From Oceanitalea stevensii (GTDB taxonomy: Bacteria; Actinomycetota; Actinomycetes; Actinomycetales; Actinomycetaceae): DNA of 64,000 nt. Numbering within the stretch: the first letter of the stretch is position 1; the number at the start of each line of letters is the position of its first letter. The notes beneath the pieces were generated by a model. The model was not told where the DNA came from and searched no databases. It saw nothing but the letters and a program-made list of their open reading frames with translations. The stretch lies in assembly GCF_014837105.1 (NCBI RefSeq), contig NZ_JACSPO010000001.1:997662-1061661 (forward strand), in the 5' to 3' direction. Positions 42,182 to 58,150 of this stretch are shown piece by piece. Position numbers and translations under genes: made by a program.

Positions 42182-42748
42182 TCAGTTCTCCTTGAACGGG
42201 AAGCCGAGGTGCTTGAGCAGCGAGCGGGCCTCGTCGTCGGTCTTGGCCGTGGTGACGACCGTGATGTCCATGCCGCGCACGCGGTCGATCTTGTCCTGGT
42301 CGATCTCGTGGAACATCGACTGCTCGTTGAGACCGAAGGTGTAGTTCCCGTTGCCGTCGAACTGCTTGGGCGAGAGCCCACGGAAGTCGCGGATACGGGG
42401 CAGGGCGATCGACAGCAGGCGGTCGAGGAACTCCCACATGCGGTCGCCGCGCAGCGTGACGTGGGCGCCGATGGGCTGACCCTCACGCAGCTTGAACTGG
42501 GCGATCGACTTGCGGGCCTTGGTCACCTGCGGCTTCTGGCCGGTGATGAGAGCCAGGTCGCGGATCGCGCCCTCGATGAGCTTGGAGTCGCGTGCTGCGT
42601 CCCCCACGCCCATGTTGACGACGATCTTGGTCAGACCGGCGACCTGGTTGACGTTCGGGTGCTGGAACTCCTCGCGGAGCGCGGGGAGGATGTCCTCGCG
42701 GTAGCGCAGCTTGAGGCGCGGGCTCGTTGCGGTGGTGGTCTCGCTCAT
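42182..42748 (-). CDS. rplE: 50S ribosomal protein L5
   Basis: This 188-residue uL5 binds 5S rRNA and contacts the P-site t[43 protein letters not shown] and a C-terminal [18 protein letters not shown] identify it. I chose ATG at 42748 ([16 protein letters not shown]), two bases before the rplX stop region. The upstream open frame is not homologous. Confidence 0.98.
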   Translation of the reverse strand: MSETTTATSPRLKLRYREDILPALREEFQHPNVNQVAGLTKIVVNMGVGDAARDSKLIEGAIRDLALITGQKPQVTKARKSIAQFKLREGQPIGAHVTLRGDRMWEFLDRLLSIALPRIRDFRGLSPKQFDGNGNYTFGLNEQSMFHEIDQDKIDRVRGMDITVVTTAKTDDEARSLLKHLGFPFKEN

Positions 42749-42749
42749 G

Positions 42750-43091
42750 TCAGATGTCCTTACCGGAGCGCTTGGCGACGCGGACACGCTGCGTGCGCTC
42801 CACGCCGTCGCGCTCGACCGTCTCGGTGCGGATCCCGACCCGGGTGCCCTTCTTGGTCTCCGGGTCGACGACCATGACGTTGCTGGCGTGGATAGCCGCC
42901 TCGATGGTCTCGATGCCACCCGTCTTGGCGCCGCGGCCGGACTGACCGACCTTGGTGTGGCGCTTCATGCGCTGCACACCCTCGACGACGACGCGGTCAC
43001 GCTCGACGTCGACCTCGAGGACACGGCCCTGCTTGCCCTTGTCGCGGCCTGCGATGACGACCACGAGGTCGCCCTTCTTGATCCGAGCCAT
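42750..43091 (-). CDS. rplX: 50S ribosomal protein L24
   Basis: This 113-residue uL24 starts large-subunit assembly. The KOW motif is seen in [20 protein letters not shown] near the N-terminus, and [19 protein letters not shown] follows. It lies one base after rplN and one base before rplE, typical close packing of the operon. Confidence 0.98.
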   Translation of the reverse strand: MARIKKGDLVVVIAGRDKGKQGRVLEVDVERDRVVVEGVQRMKRHTKVGQSGRGAKTGGIETIEAAIHASNVMVVDPETKKGTRVGIRTETVERDGVERTQRVRVAKRSGKDI

Positions 43092-43092
43092 C

Positions 43093-43461
43093 TCAGATCA
43101 CCTCCGGAGCCAGGGAGACGATGCGCATGAACTTCTTGTCGCGCAGCTCGCGGCCCACGGGGCCGAAGATGCGGGTTCCGCGCGGCTCGCCGTCAGCCTT
43201 GAGGATGACGGCGGCGTTCTCGTCGAAGCGGATGTAGGAACCGTCGGGGCGACGACGCTGCTTGGCAGCGCGCACGACGACGGCCTTGACGACGTCGCCC
43301 TTCTTGACGTTGCCGCCGGGGATGGCGTCCTTGACGGTGGCGACGATGACGTCACCGATACCGGCGTAGCGCCGGCCGGAGCCTCCGAGCACACGGATGC
43401 ACAAGATCTCCTTGGCACCGGTGTTGTCGGCGACCTTCAGTCGCGACTCCTGCTGGATCAT
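43093..43461 (-). CDS. rplN: 50S ribosomal protein L14
   Basis: This 122-residue uL14 forms part of the subunit interface and binds the silencing factor Rsf[21 protein letters not shown] and [20 protein letters not shown] are conserved signatures, and it ends in KIVSLAPEV-like [10 protein letters not shown]. It is separated from rpsQ by 73 bp, one of the larger gaps in this run. Confidence 0.98.
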   Translation of the reverse strand: MIQQESRLKVADNTGAKEILCIRVLGGSGRRYAGIGDVIVATVKDAIPGGNVKKGDVVKAVVVRAAKQRRRPDGSYIRFDENAAVILKADGEPRGTRIFGPVGRELRDKKFMRIVSLAPEVI

Positions 43462-43534
43462 TCGATGTACTCCTGTCGTCGAGCCGGTTCTCAGCCGGAG
43501 CTGAGCCTTGCCGAACGGATGGGGGGCTGGTGGG

Positions 43535-43819
43535 CTACTTGGCCTTCTCGACGATGTCGAGAAGTCGCCAGCGCTTGGTCGCGCTCAGCGGCCGCGTCTC
43601 CATGATGCGGACGAGGTCACCGACGCCGGCCGAGTTGGCCTCGTCGTGCGCCTTGACCTTGCTCGTGCGGCGGATGACCTTGCCGTACAGCGGGTGCTTG
43701 ACGCGGTCCTCCACCTCGACGACGACGGTCTTGTCCATCTTGTCGGACACCACGTAGCCACGGCGCACCTTGCGGTCGTTGCGCTCCTGCGTGGTGGTCT
43801 CTTCGGTGTTCTCGCTCAT
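43535..43819 (-). CDS. rpsQ: 30S ribosomal protein S17
   Basis: This 94-residue uS17 is an early 16S rRNA binder. [20 protein letters not shown] and [19 protein letters not shown] identify it. I chose ATG at 43819 ([11 protein letters not shown]). A GTG at 43831 that overlaps the rpmC stop (GTGA) would add four residues and is an equally possible coupled start. Confidence 0.96.
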   Translation of the reverse strand: MSENTEETTTQERNDRKVRRGYVVSDKMDKTVVVEVEDRVKHPLYGKVIRRTSKVKAHDEANSAGVGDLVRIMETRPLSATKRWRLLDIVEKAK

Positions 43820-43827
43820 GGCCTCGA

Positions 43828-44067
43828 TCACTTCTCGCTGCTGGGCGCGGTGCGGATGCCGAGCTCGCGCTCGTGCACGATGGTGTAGATACGGGCGATG
43901 TCGCGACGCACGGCCTTGAGCCGACCGTGGTCCTCGAGCTGCCCGGTGGCCGAGGAGAAGCGCAGCTTGAACAGCTCCTCCTTGGCCTTCGCGAGCTCTT
44001 CAGCCAGGGTCTCGTCGGTCATCCCGTCCAGGTCGAACGGAGTCAGGCCCTTGGAACCGATAGCCAT
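43828..44067 (-). CDS. rpmC: 50S ribosomal protein L29
   Basis: This 79-residue uL29 lies at the nascent-chain exit tunnel. [20 protein letters not shown] and [20 protein letters not shown] are diagnostic of the two-helix fold. ATG overlaps the rplP stop (TGATG). Confidence 0.97.
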   Translation of the reverse strand: MAIGSKGLTPFDLDGMTDETLAEELAKAKEELFKLRFSSATGQLEDHGRLKAVRRDIARIYTIVHERELGIRTAPSSEK

Positions 44068-44486
44068 CAGCCTTCACCACCCTCACGGCTCACGAAACGA
44101 GTCTTCATGGGGAGCTTGTGCTGCGCGCGGGACAGGGCCTCGCGTGCCAGCTCCTCGGGGACACCGGCCAGCTCGAAGAGCACGCGGCCGGGCTTGACGT
44201 TGGCGACCCACCACTCGGGCGAGCCCTTGCCGGAACCCATGCGGGTCTCAGCCGGCTTCTTGGTCAGCGGGCGGTCGGGGTAGATGTTGATCCACACCTT
44301 TCCACCACGCTTGATGTGCCGGGTCATGGCGATACGGGCGGCCTCGATCTGCCGGTTGGTGACGTACGCGGGCTCGAGAGCCTGGATCGCGAACTCGCCG
44401 AAGGCGATCTCGGTGCCACCCTTGGCCACGCCGGAGCGCTTGGGGTGGTGCTGCTTGCGGAACTTGGTCCGCCGGGGGATGAGCAT
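44067..44486 (-). CDS. rplP: 50S ribosomal protein L16
   Basis: This 139-residue uL16 contacts A-site tRNA near the peptidyl transferase centre. [20 protein letters not shown] and [20 protein letters not shown] are conserved. It follows rpsC by 5 bp and overlaps rpmC by one base. Confidence 0.98.
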   Translation of the reverse strand: MLIPRRTKFRKQHHPKRSGVAKGGTEIAFGEFAIQALEPAYVTNRQIEAARIAMTRHIKRGGKVWINIYPDRPLTKKPAETRMGSGKGSPEWWVANVKPGRVLFELAGVPEELAREALSRAQHKLPMKTRFVSREGGEG

Positions 44487-44491
44487 CTCGC

Positions 44492-45319
44492 TCAGGCCTC
44501 CGTTCCTGACTCGGCGGGGGCTGCGGCCTGCTCGGCAGGCGCGCCCTCGGTCTGCTCGGCCTGGCGAGGACCACGGGCGCCCTCGGGCCGGCGGCCACGA
44601 GGACGGTCGGCGCCGCCACGCTCGCCGGCGCGGCCACGGCCACGCGGGGTGGCGTCGGCCTGCTCGCGGGCGAACTCACGCTCGGTCTGGTCGCCCTTGT
44701 AGATCCACACCTTGACGCCGATGCGCCCGAAGGTGGTGCGGGCCTCGAAGAAGCCGTAGTCGATGTTCGCGCGGAGGGTGTGCAGCGGCACGCGGCCCTC
44801 GCGGTAGAACTCGGAGCGGGACATCTCGGCGCCGCCGAGACGGCCGGAGCACTGCACCCGGATGCCCTTGGCGCCGGCGCGCTGGGCGGACTGCATGCCC
44901 TTGCGCATCGCACGACGGAAGGACACGCGGCTGGCGAGCTGCTCGGCGATGCCCTGGGCGACGAGCTGAGCGTCGATCTCGGGGTTCTTGACCTCGAGGA
45001 TGTTCAGCTGCACCTGCTTGCCCGTGAGCTTCTCCAGCTCACCGCGCAGGCGGTCGGCCTCGGCGCCGCGGCGGCCGATGACGATGCCCGGACGCGCGGT
45101 GTGGAGGTCGACGCGGACCCGGTCACGGGTGCGCTCGATGTCGACCTTGGAGATGCCGGCGCGCTCAAGCCCCGAAGCCATGAGCTTGCGGATGGCGACG
45201 TCCTCGCGGACGTAGTCGCGATACCGCTGCCCGGGCTTGGTGCTGTCTGCGAACCACCGCGAGCGGTGGTCAGTGGTGATGCCGAGCCGGAACCCGGTCG
45301 GGTTGACCTTCTGACCCAC
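44492..45319 (-). CDS. rpsC: 30S ribosomal protein S3
   Basis: This 275-residue uS3 forms the mRNA entry channel. The KH domain has [20 protein letters not shown], and the C-terminal domain has [21 protein letters not shown] tail of about 60 residues, rich in Arg, Gly, Glu and Ala, follows, longer than in E. coli but common in actinomycetes. It starts with GTG overlapping the rplV stop (TAGTG). Confidence 0.98.
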   Translation of the reverse strand: MGQKVNPTGFRLGITTDHRSRWFADSTKPGQRYRDYVREDVAIRKLMASGLERAGISKVDIERTRDRVRVDLHTARPGIVIGRRGAEADRLRGELEKLTGKQVQLNILEVKNPEIDAQLVAQGIAEQLASRVSFRRAMRKGMQSAQRAGAKGIRVQCSGRLGGAEMSRSEFYREGRVPLHTLRANIDYGFFEARTTFGRIGVKVWIYKGDQTEREFAREQADATPRGRGRAGERGGADRPRGRRPEGARGPRQAEQTEGAPAEQAAAPAESGTEA

Positions 45320-45720
45320 TATCGGGTCCTCCCCTTCGTTCCAGCGGCGGATGAGCTCGCGCCGACCTTGCTGTCGTCGCCCACGACCACGGTGATGTGG
45401 CTCGTGCGCTTGAGGATCCGGCTCGCGCTGCCCTTGGCCCGGGGCCGGAAGCGCTTGAGCGTCGGTCCCTCGTCCACGAATGCCGCGCTGATGACGAGAG
45501 CGTTCTCGTCGAACGCCTCACCGGCCTGGTCGGCCTTGACGCGAGCATTGGCGATCGCGCTCTCCACGACCTTACGCACCGTCTCGGCTGCCGCCTGAGG
45601 GGCGAACCGCAGCACGGTCACGGCCTCAGAGGCGCGCTGACCGCGGATGGTGTCCACGACGCGCCGAGCCTTGAGGGGCGTGACGCGCACGTATCGCGCC
45701 TGCGCCTTGGCTTCCATCAT
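45319..45720 (-). CDS. rplV: 50S ribosomal protein L22
   Basis: This 133-residue uL22 lines the exit tunnel where macrolides bind. [20 protein letters not shown] and the C-terminal [20 protein letters not shown] are conserved. I chose ATG at 45720 with AAGG upstream. ATG at 45717 and a GTG at 45759 (13 residues longer) are possible alternatives. The C-terminus has a short Ala/Ser/Gly tail. Confidence 0.95.
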   Translation of the reverse strand: MMEAKAQARYVRVTPLKARRVVDTIRGQRASEAVTVLRFAPQAAAETVRKVVESAIANARVKADQAGEAFDENALVISAAFVDEGPTLKRFRPRAKGSASRILKRTSHITVVVGDDSKVGASSSAAGTKGRTR

Positions 45721-45767
45721 TCCTGCCTTACTTGTCGGATGTGCGGGTTGCTGGGTCACCAGACGCC

Positions 45768-46049
45768 TCAGCGGCGTCGGGCCTTGCGGTCGTCCTTGTC
45801 GTGCCCGCGATAGGTGCGGGTCGGGGCGAACTCCCCCAGCTTGTGGCCGACCATCGACTCGGTGATGAAGACCGGGACGTGCTTGCGGCCGTCGTGCACC
45901 GCAAAGGTGTGGCCCAGGAAGTCGGGCGTGATGACCGACCGGCGGGACCAGGTCTTGATGACGTTCTTGGAGCCCGTCTCGTTGGCCGTGTCCACCTTCT
46001 TGAGCAGGTGGCCGTCGACGAAGGGACCCTTCTTGAGGCTGCGAGGCAT
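45768..46049 (-). CDS. rpsS: 30S ribosomal protein S19
   Basis: This 93-residue uS19 lies in the head of the small subunit. [20 protein letters not shown] and [20 protein letters not shown] are diagnostic. It lies between rplB (18 bp) and rplV in standard S10 order. Confidence 0.98.
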   Translation of the reverse strand: MPRSLKKGPFVDGHLLKKVDTANETGSKNVIKTWSRRSVITPDFLGHTFAVHDGRKHVPVFITESMVGHKLGEFAPTRTYRGHDKDDRKARRR

Positions 46050-46067
46050 CTCGTCGCTCTCCTACTC

Positions 46068-46904
46068 TCAGCGCTTCTTGCCGGTGCGCCGGCGGCGCAC
46101 GATGAGCTGGTCGCTCGGCTTGTTCGGACGGCGGGTCCGGCCCTCGGGCTGACCCCAGGGGCTGACCGGGTGGCGACCACCGGAGGTCTTACCCTCACCA
46201 CCACCGTGGGGGTGGTCGACGGGGTTCATCGCGACACCACGGACGGTCGGGCGCTTGCCCTTCCACCGCATGCGGCCGGCCTTGCCCCAGTTGATGTTCG
46301 ACTGCTCGGCGTTGCCGACCTCACCGATGGTGGCGCGGCAGCGGGAGTCGACGTTGCGAATCTCACCGGAGGGCATCCGCAGCTGGGCCATCGTGCCCTC
46401 ACGGGCGACGAGCTGGACCGACGCACCGGCCGAGCGGGCGATCTTCGCGCCGCCACCGGGCTTGAGCTCGATGGCGTGGATGACCGTACCGACGGGGATG
46501 TTGCGCAGCGGCAGGTTGTTGCCCGGCTTGATGTCCGCACCGGGGCCGTTCTCGATGACGGTGCCGACCGAGATCTTGTTCGGCGCGATGATGTAGCGCT
46601 TCTCGCCGTCGGCGTAGTGCAGGAGCGCGATGCGCGCCGTGCGGTTGGGGTCGTACTCGATGTGCGCGACCTTCGCCGGCACGCCGTCCTTGTCGTGACG
46701 GCGGAAGTCGATGACGCGGTAGGCACGCTTGTGGCCACCACCCTTGTGACGGGTGGTGATCCGACCGGTGCTGTTACGGCCACCGCTCTTGCTCAGCGGG
46801 CGGACCAGCGACTTCTCGGGCTGCGACCGGGTGATCTCGACGAAGTCGGCCACGCTCGAGCCACGACGGCCCGGCGTCGTCGGCTTGTACTTACGGATTG
46901 CCAT
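46068..46904 (-). CDS. rplB: 50S ribosomal protein L2
   Basis: This 278-residue uL2 is needed for subunit joining and peptidyl transfer. [40 protein letters not shown] and the C-terminal [15 protein letters not shown] are conserved. The invariant His of the DHPHGGGEG loop is present. It follows rplW by 34 bp. Confidence 0.98.
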   Translation of the reverse strand: MAIRKYKPTTPGRRGSSVADFVEITRSQPEKSLVRPLSKSGGRNSTGRITTRHKGGGHKRAYRVIDFRRHDKDGVPAKVAHIEYDPNRTARIALLHYADGEKRYIIAPNKISVGTVIENGPGADIKPGNNLPLRNIPVGTVIHAIELKPGGGAKIARSAGASVQLVAREGTMAQLRMPSGEIRNVDSRCRATIGEVGNAEQSNINWGKAGRMRWKGKRPTVRGVAMNPVDHPHGGGEGKTSGGRHPVSPWGQPEGRTRRPNKPSDQLIVRRRRTGKKR

Positions 46905-46938
46905 GGGTGTCGATCCTCAATCTCTCCAGCGCGCGGCG

Positions 46939-47244
46939 TCAGCCGGCAACTTCACCGAAGATGTCGATGGTGCCCTCGCGCAGCGTGACGATCGCGCGCT
47001 TGGTGTCCTTACGCTTGCCGAGGCCGGTGCGGGTCCGCCGGGTCTTGCCCTGACGGTTCGCCGTGTTCACCGAGCTGACCTTGACCTGGAAGATCGCCTC
47101 GACGGCGTTCTTGATCTCGGTCTTGTTCGAGCGCGGGTCGACGAGGAAGGTGTACTTCCCCTCGTCGATGAGGCTGTAGCTCTTCTCGGAGACCACCGGG
47201 GCGATGATGACGTCCCGGGGGTTCTTGTTGTGCTCGATGCTCAC
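46939..47244 (-). CDS. rplW: 50S ribosomal protein L23
   Basis: This 101-residue uL23 docks trigger factor and SRP at the exit tunnel. [20 protein letters not shown] and [20 protein letters not shown] are family signatures. ATG at 47244 overlaps the rplD stop by 4 nt (ATGA). Confidence 0.98.
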   Translation of the reverse strand: MSIEHNKNPRDVIIAPVVSEKSYSLIDEGKYTFLVDPRSNKTEIKNAVEAIFQVKVSSVNTANRQGKTRRTRTGLGKRKDTKRAIVTLREGTIDIFGEVAG

Positions 47245-47897
47245 TTGCCATCCTCCTCGCGCGGCGCGGCGGTCCCGAGGAACTCCTCGAGGGCGGCGGC
47301 CGTGAACACGACGTCGTCGTTGACGAGGACGTCGTAGGTGTTGAGCTGGTCGACCCAGATGAGGTGGGTGCTGGGGACGTTGCGCAGCGACTTGAGCGTG
47401 AGCTCGTCACCGCGGGTCAGCACGACCAGGGCGCTCCGCTCGGCCACGACGTTGCGCAGCGCGGCGAGTGCGGCGGACGTCTTCGGCACGTCGCTCGAGA
47501 CGAGCTCGCTGACGACGTGGAGACGGCCGGCGCGAGCGCGGTCCGAGAGGGCGCCACGCAGGGCGGCGGCCTTCATCTTCTTGGGGGTGCGCTGGGTGTA
47601 GTCGCGCGGGACGGGCCCGTGCACGACGCCACCACCGGCGTACTGCGGCGCGCGGATCGAGCCCTGACGGGCGCGGCCGGTGCCCTTCTGGCGGTACGGC
47701 TTCTTGCCACCACCGCGGACCTCGGCCCGCGTCTTGGTCTTCGCGGTGCCCTGTCGCGCGGCGGCGAGCTGGGCGACGACGACCTGGTGGATCAGCGGCA
47801 CGTTCGTGGGGACGTCGAAGATCGCGGCGGGCAGCTCGGCGGAGCCGGACTTCTTGCCCGTGGCGTCCAGGACGTCGACGGTCTGGGTGTCAGCCAT
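47241..47897 (-). CDS. rplD: 50S ribosomal protein L4
   Basis: This 218-residue uL4 reaches into the exit tunnel. In some bacteria it represses the S10 operon. The tunnel loop [20 protein letters not shown] is intact, with no macrolide-resistance type change visible. I chose ATG at 47897 because AAGGGGG lies upstream. A GTG two codons earlier overlaps the rplC stop. Confidence 0.97.
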   Translation of the reverse strand: MADTQTVDVLDATGKKSGSAELPAAIFDVPTNVPLIHQVVVAQLAAARQGTAKTKTRAEVRGGGKKPYRQKGTGRARQGSIRAPQYAGGGVVHGPVPRDYTQRTPKKMKAAALRGALSDRARAGRLHVVSELVSSDVPKTSAALAALRNVVAERSALVVLTRGDELTLKSLRNVPSTHLIWVDQLNTYDVLVNDDVVFTAAALEEFLGTAAPREEDGK

Positions 47898-47899
47898 GG

Positions 47900-48568
47900 T
47901 CACGCCCCCTTCACAGCGGTACGGACGACGACGACGCCGCGCTTCGGGCCGGGGATCGGGCCGGCAACGAGCAGCAGGCCCCTCTCGACGTCGACGGCGT
48001 GGATCGTGAGGTTCTGGGTGGTCTGGCGCTTGTGGCCCATGCGACCGGCCATCCGCTGGCCACGGAACACGCGGCCGGGCGTCGAGGCCCCGCCGATCGA
48101 GCCGGGCTTGCGGTGGTTGCGGTGCGCACCGTGGGAGGCGCCGACGCCGGAGAAGCCGTGACGCTTCATGACGCCCGCGGTGCCCTTGCCCTTCGTGGTG
48201 CCGATGACGTCGACGACGGTGCCGGCCTCGAACGCGTCAGCGCGCAGCTCCTGGCCGACGGTGTAGCTGTCGGACTCGGAGGTGCGGACCTCGGTGACGA
48301 AGCGGCGCGGCGTCGTGCCGGCCTTCTCGAAGTGGCCCTTGAGGGGCTGGGTGACCTTGCGCGGGTCGATCTCGCCGAAGGCGAGCTGTACGGCGCTGTA
48401 CCCGTCGGTCTCGGGGGTCCGCAGCTGGGTCACCACATTGGTGCCCACCTGCACGACCGTCACCGGGACGAGGTGTCCGTCCTGGTCCCAGACCTGGGTC
48501 ATGCCGAGCTTGGTGCCGAGCAGGGCCGTGACCGGCCTGCTCGCAGCCTGCTTGGTGAAGGTAGTCAT
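47900..48568 (-). CDS. rplC: 50S ribosomal protein L3
   Basis: This 222-residue uL3 reaches toward the peptidyl transferase centre. [20 protein letters not shown] and [20 protein letters not shown] are conserved, including the loop near [15 protein letters not shown]. It follows rpsJ by 11 bp. Confidence 0.98.
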   Translation of the reverse strand: MTTFTKQAASRPVTALLGTKLGMTQVWDQDGHLVPVTVVQVGTNVVTQLRTPETDGYSAVQLAFGEIDPRKVTQPLKGHFEKAGTTPRRFVTEVRTSESDSYTVGQELRADAFEAGTVVDVIGTTKGKGTAGVMKRHGFSGVGASHGAHRNHRKPGSIGGASTPGRVFRGQRMAGRMGHKRQTTQNLTIHAVDVERGLLLVAGPIPGPKRGVVVVRTAVKGA

Positions 48569-48579
48569 TGTGGCGAACC

Positions 48580-48888
48580 TCAGAGCTTGATCTCGATGTT
48601 GACGTCGGCGGGCAGGTCGAGCCGCATGAGCGAGTCAACGGCCTTCGGCGTCGGGTCGATGATGTCGATGAGGCGCTTGTGGGTGCGCATCTCGAACTGC
48701 TCGCGGCTGTCCTTGTACTTGTGCGGTGAACGAATGACGACGAAGACGTTCTTCTCCGTCGGCAGCGGCACCGGACCCACGACCGTCGCACCAGCGCGAG
48801 TCACCGTGTCGACGATCTTGCGCGCCGAGCTGTCGATGACTTCGTGGTCGTAGGACTTGAGCCTGATGCGGATCTTCTGTCCCGCCAT
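48580..48888 (-). CDS. rpsJ: 30S ribosomal protein S10 (NusE)
   Basis: This 102-residue uS10 is also the NusE partner of NusB in antitermination. [20 protein letters not shown] and [20 protein letters not shown] identify it. I chose ATG at 48888. The open frame upstream is not homologous. It leads the S10-spc run of 21 ribosomal protein genes. Confidence 0.98.
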   Translation of the reverse strand: MAGQKIRIRLKSYDHEVIDSSARKIVDTVTRAGATVVGPVPLPTEKNVFVVIRSPHKYKDSREQFEMRTHKRLIDIIDPTPKAVDSLMRLDLPADVNIEIKL

Positions 48889-49155
48889 GGCGTCGTCTAA
48901 CCTCTCTCGTACCGCTCTGTTACCGTCCCCCGCGCTCGGGCGTGTCGCGCTGTGCGCACACACCTGAGCACGGCGCATCGTCGATGCGGGGCCCTTGTGC
49001 TTGCTTGTGGAGCCAGGGCTCGGGGCCCGACTCAGCCTGACACCCGGGGGCACGCCCCCAGGCAACCGGAACAGTCTGCCAGACTCGACCGCCTCATGGC
49101 GAATCGACCCCGGCCTCACCGGTGTGTTCTTGGTCATCGGGGGGCCTGCGGCCCT

Positions 49156-49171
49156 CCGACAAGCTTGTCGG
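49156..49171. repeat. 16-bp perfect palindrome upstream of rpsJ
   Basis: CCGACAAGCTTGTCGG is a perfect palindrome about 270 bp upstream of rpsJ and about 330 bp after the tuf terminator. It contains no loop, so it looks more like a protein-binding operator than an RNA hairpin. Confidence 0.6.
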
Positions 49172-49496
49172 CGCTCGTGGTGCGGTCACCGCGAGCACGC
49201 ATGCCGGGCTCTCACCCGACCCGATCTACCCTACCAGCCCGCGCGCCTCCTTGACGAGGCCGGTCGCGTGACCTCCCGCACCGCGGACACCGGCCGTCCC
49301 TCACGGGCGGCCGACCACCTCCTCTCCCCGCCGCAGCCGGCGCACGGAGCACCGGCACCCCAGCCGCACCGCCGGCCGACGGCGCCCCGACAGCCGGGTC
49401 CCGCCCGCAGCCTGCCGGCGGCGGAGCGCGGCGGCTGTCGGTGCGCGACGCGGGGCGGGATCCAGCTCTCGGCGAGGGGGTGGAGCGGGGCGGACG

Positions 49497-49534
49497 CCGA
49501 AGGGCCCGGCGAGCGTGCTCGCCGGGCCCTTCGG
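49497..49534 (-). terminator. Terminator after tuf
   Basis: A perfect 17-bp stem (CCGAAGGGCCCGGCGAG with its complement) and a CGTG loop lie 36 nt after the tuf stop. This is the end of the rpsL-rpsG-fusA-tuf transcript. Confidence 0.85.
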
Positions 49535-49569
49535 GTCGTGCTGGTGCTGGGTCTAGGCCCAGCGCAAGA

Positions 49570-50763
<1,194 letters not shown>

Positions 50764-50884
50764 TTGTGTCCTCCTGGGACTCGGGTAGTTGTCTGCTCAT
50801 CGTCAGGTGCGTGTGCGCCTGTCGGGGAGCAAGCCCTACGGGTCGGTTTGTGAAAAGGGGGTACTGCTGGTCGACCAGTGGGAC

Positions 50885-52987
<2,103 letters not shown>

Positions 52988-53035
52988 AGGAGACTCTCTT
53001 CAGTCGATTGCGGGTGCAGGGCGAGGAGGCGCCGA

Positions 53036-53506
53036 CTACCAGCGGTAGTGCGCGAAGGCCCGGTTGGACTCGGCCATCTTGTGGGTGTCCTCGCGGCGCT
53101 TGACCGCGGCACCGAGGCCGTTGGAGGCGTCGAGGATCTCGTTCATGAGGCGCTCGGTCATCGTCTTCTCGCGACGGGCGCGGGCGTAGTCGACGAGCCA
53201 GCGCAGCGCGAGCGTCGTCTGCCGGGACGGGCGGACCTCGACGGGCACCTGGTAGGTGGCGCCGCCGACGCGGCGGGAACGGACCTCGAGGGAGGGACGG
53301 ACGTTGTCCAGCGCGCGCTTGAGGACGGCGGTGGGGTCACCGTCGGTCTTCTCGCGGACGCCCTCGAGGGCGTCGTAGACGATCCGCTCGGCGGTGGACT
53401 TCTTGCCGTCCCGCAGGATGCGGTTGACGAGCTGGGTGACGGTCGGGGACCCGTAGACCGGGTCGACGACGAGCGTCCGCTGAGGTGCGGGACCCTTGCG
53501 CGGCAT
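53036..53506 (-). CDS. rpsG: 30S ribosomal protein S7
   Basis: This 156-residue uS7 starts assembly of the 30S head. [20 protein letters not shown], then [20 protein letters not shown], and the C-terminal [14 protein letters not shown] are conserved. ATG at 53506 overlaps the rpsL stop (TAATG). In many bacteria S7 represses the str operon. Confidence 0.98.
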   Translation of the reverse strand: MPRKGPAPQRTLVVDPVYGSPTVTQLVNRILRDGKKSTAERIVYDALEGVREKTDGDPTAVLKRALDNVRPSLEVRSRRVGGATYQVPVEVRPSRQTTLALRWLVDYARARREKTMTERLMNEILDASNGLGAAVKRREDTHKMAESNRAFAHYRW

Positions 53507-53880
53507 TACTTCTTCTCCTTCTTCGCGCCGTAACGGCTGCGAGCCTGCTGGCGACCACGGACACCCTGGGTGTCGAGCGCGCCGCGCACGATCTTGTAGC
53601 GGACGCCGGGGAGGTCCTTCACGCGACCACCGCGGACGAGCACGATGGAGTGCTCCTGGAGGTTGTGACCGACGCCGGGGATGTAGGCCGTGACCTCGAT
53701 CCCGCTGGACAGGCGCACGCGCGCGACCTTGCGGAGCGCCGAGTTCGGCTTCTTCGGGGTCGTCGTGTACACGCGGGTGCACACCCCGCGCCGCTGGGGG
53801 CTGCCCTTGAGGGCGGGCGTCTTCGACGTCGAGGTCTTGACGCTGCGGCCCTTGCGGACCAGCTGCTGAATCGTGGGCAC
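53506..53880 (-). CDS. rpsL: 30S ribosomal protein S12
   Basis: This 124-residue uS12 controls decoding accuracy. [20 protein letters not shown] at the start and [20 protein letters not shown] and [17 protein letters not shown] later are diagnostic. The Lys residues of PKKPNS and RVKDLPG, whose changes give streptomycin resistance, are both present. It starts with GTG at 53880 and leads the rpsL-rpsG-fusA-tuf unit. A strong promoter candidate lies about 180 bp upstream. Confidence 0.98.
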   Translation of the reverse strand: MPTIQQLVRKGRSVKTSTSKTPALKGSPQRRGVCTRVYTTTPKKPNSALRKVARVRLSSGIEVTAYIPGVGHNLQEHSIVLVRGGRVKDLPGVRYKIVRGALDTQGVRGRQQARSRYGAKKEKK

Positions 53881-54058
53881 TACGTCTCCGTCTCGGATGT
53901 GTTTCTCTGCTTGATGTTCGCCCGGCGAACCGGGTGGGCCGCCGGCCTGACCGTCTGACGGTCGTCTGCTGGCCCCTGCCCCCCGCGCTCGGGAGTGTCG
54001 CCGAGCCTGCGGATCACAAGCACGCACGAGGGACCCGATGTCGCGGGCACCGCCCAGT

Positions 54059-54088
54059 AGCGTACTCTGCCGCAGTTTCTTGCGTCAA
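54059..54088 (-). promoter_or_regulatory. Promoter of the str operon
   Basis: The minus strand has TTGACG (54083-54088), an 18-bp spacer and TACGCT (54059-54064). Both hexamers fit the housekeeping sigma consensus well. It lies between the rpoC terminator and rpsL, giving a leader of about 170 nt. Confidence 0.75.
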
Positions 54089-54117
54089 AGCGTGGCGGCT
54101 TGACGTCCGTCACGCGT

Positions 54118-54163
54118 TCCGTGGGGGGGGGGGGGGGGGGCGGCGCTGCGGCCGCCCCACGGA
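54118..54163 (-). terminator. rpoC terminator hairpin interrupted by an 18-base C/G tract
   Basis: Five bases after the rpoC stop the minus-strand RNA reads TCCGTGGGGCGGC, loop CGCAGC, GCCGCCCC and later ACGGA. With four C it would be a perfect 13-bp hairpin. Here the C run is 18 long, so the outer five pairs are separated by a 14-base bulge. It still probably ends rpoBC transcription. Confidence 0.7.
54123..54140. repeat. 18-base G homopolymer inside the rpoC terminator
   Basis: There are eighteen consecutive G on the plus strand (C18 in the rpoC transcript), located inside one arm of the terminator hairpin. It is either a slippage-prone tract or a sequencing or assembly artefact at a strong structure. 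Confidence 0.9.
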
Positions 54164-54167
54164 CTGG

Positions 54168-58058
<3,891 letters not shown>

Positions 58059-58150
58059 GGTTTCCTACTTCCTTCGGTATGTCACCGTGTGGAATCCAAA
58101 CGGGGCCGGCGGGGCTGCCGTGACGCGGGCGTCACGGCAGCCCCGGCCTC

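Larger units (their letters stand above)
48889..49569. promoter_or_regulatory. Leader and promoter region of the S10 operon
   Basis: This 681-bp region has no convincing gene. It holds the tuf terminator at its right end, a 16-bp perfect palindrome (49156-49171) and a GGGGGC/GCCCCC hairpin near 49046-49060. Minus-strand -10 candidates are TAGGGT (49228-49233) and CAGACT near 49082-49094, but neither has a good -35. The long leader may carry S10-operon feedback control. I could not match it to a known leader fold. Confidence 0.5.

Noticed and set aside
48889-49569. Small genes or tRNAs in the rpsJ upstream region
   Set aside because: No open frame with a ribosome site and family resemblance was seen, and no tRNA cloverleaf with a TTCRA arm was evident.
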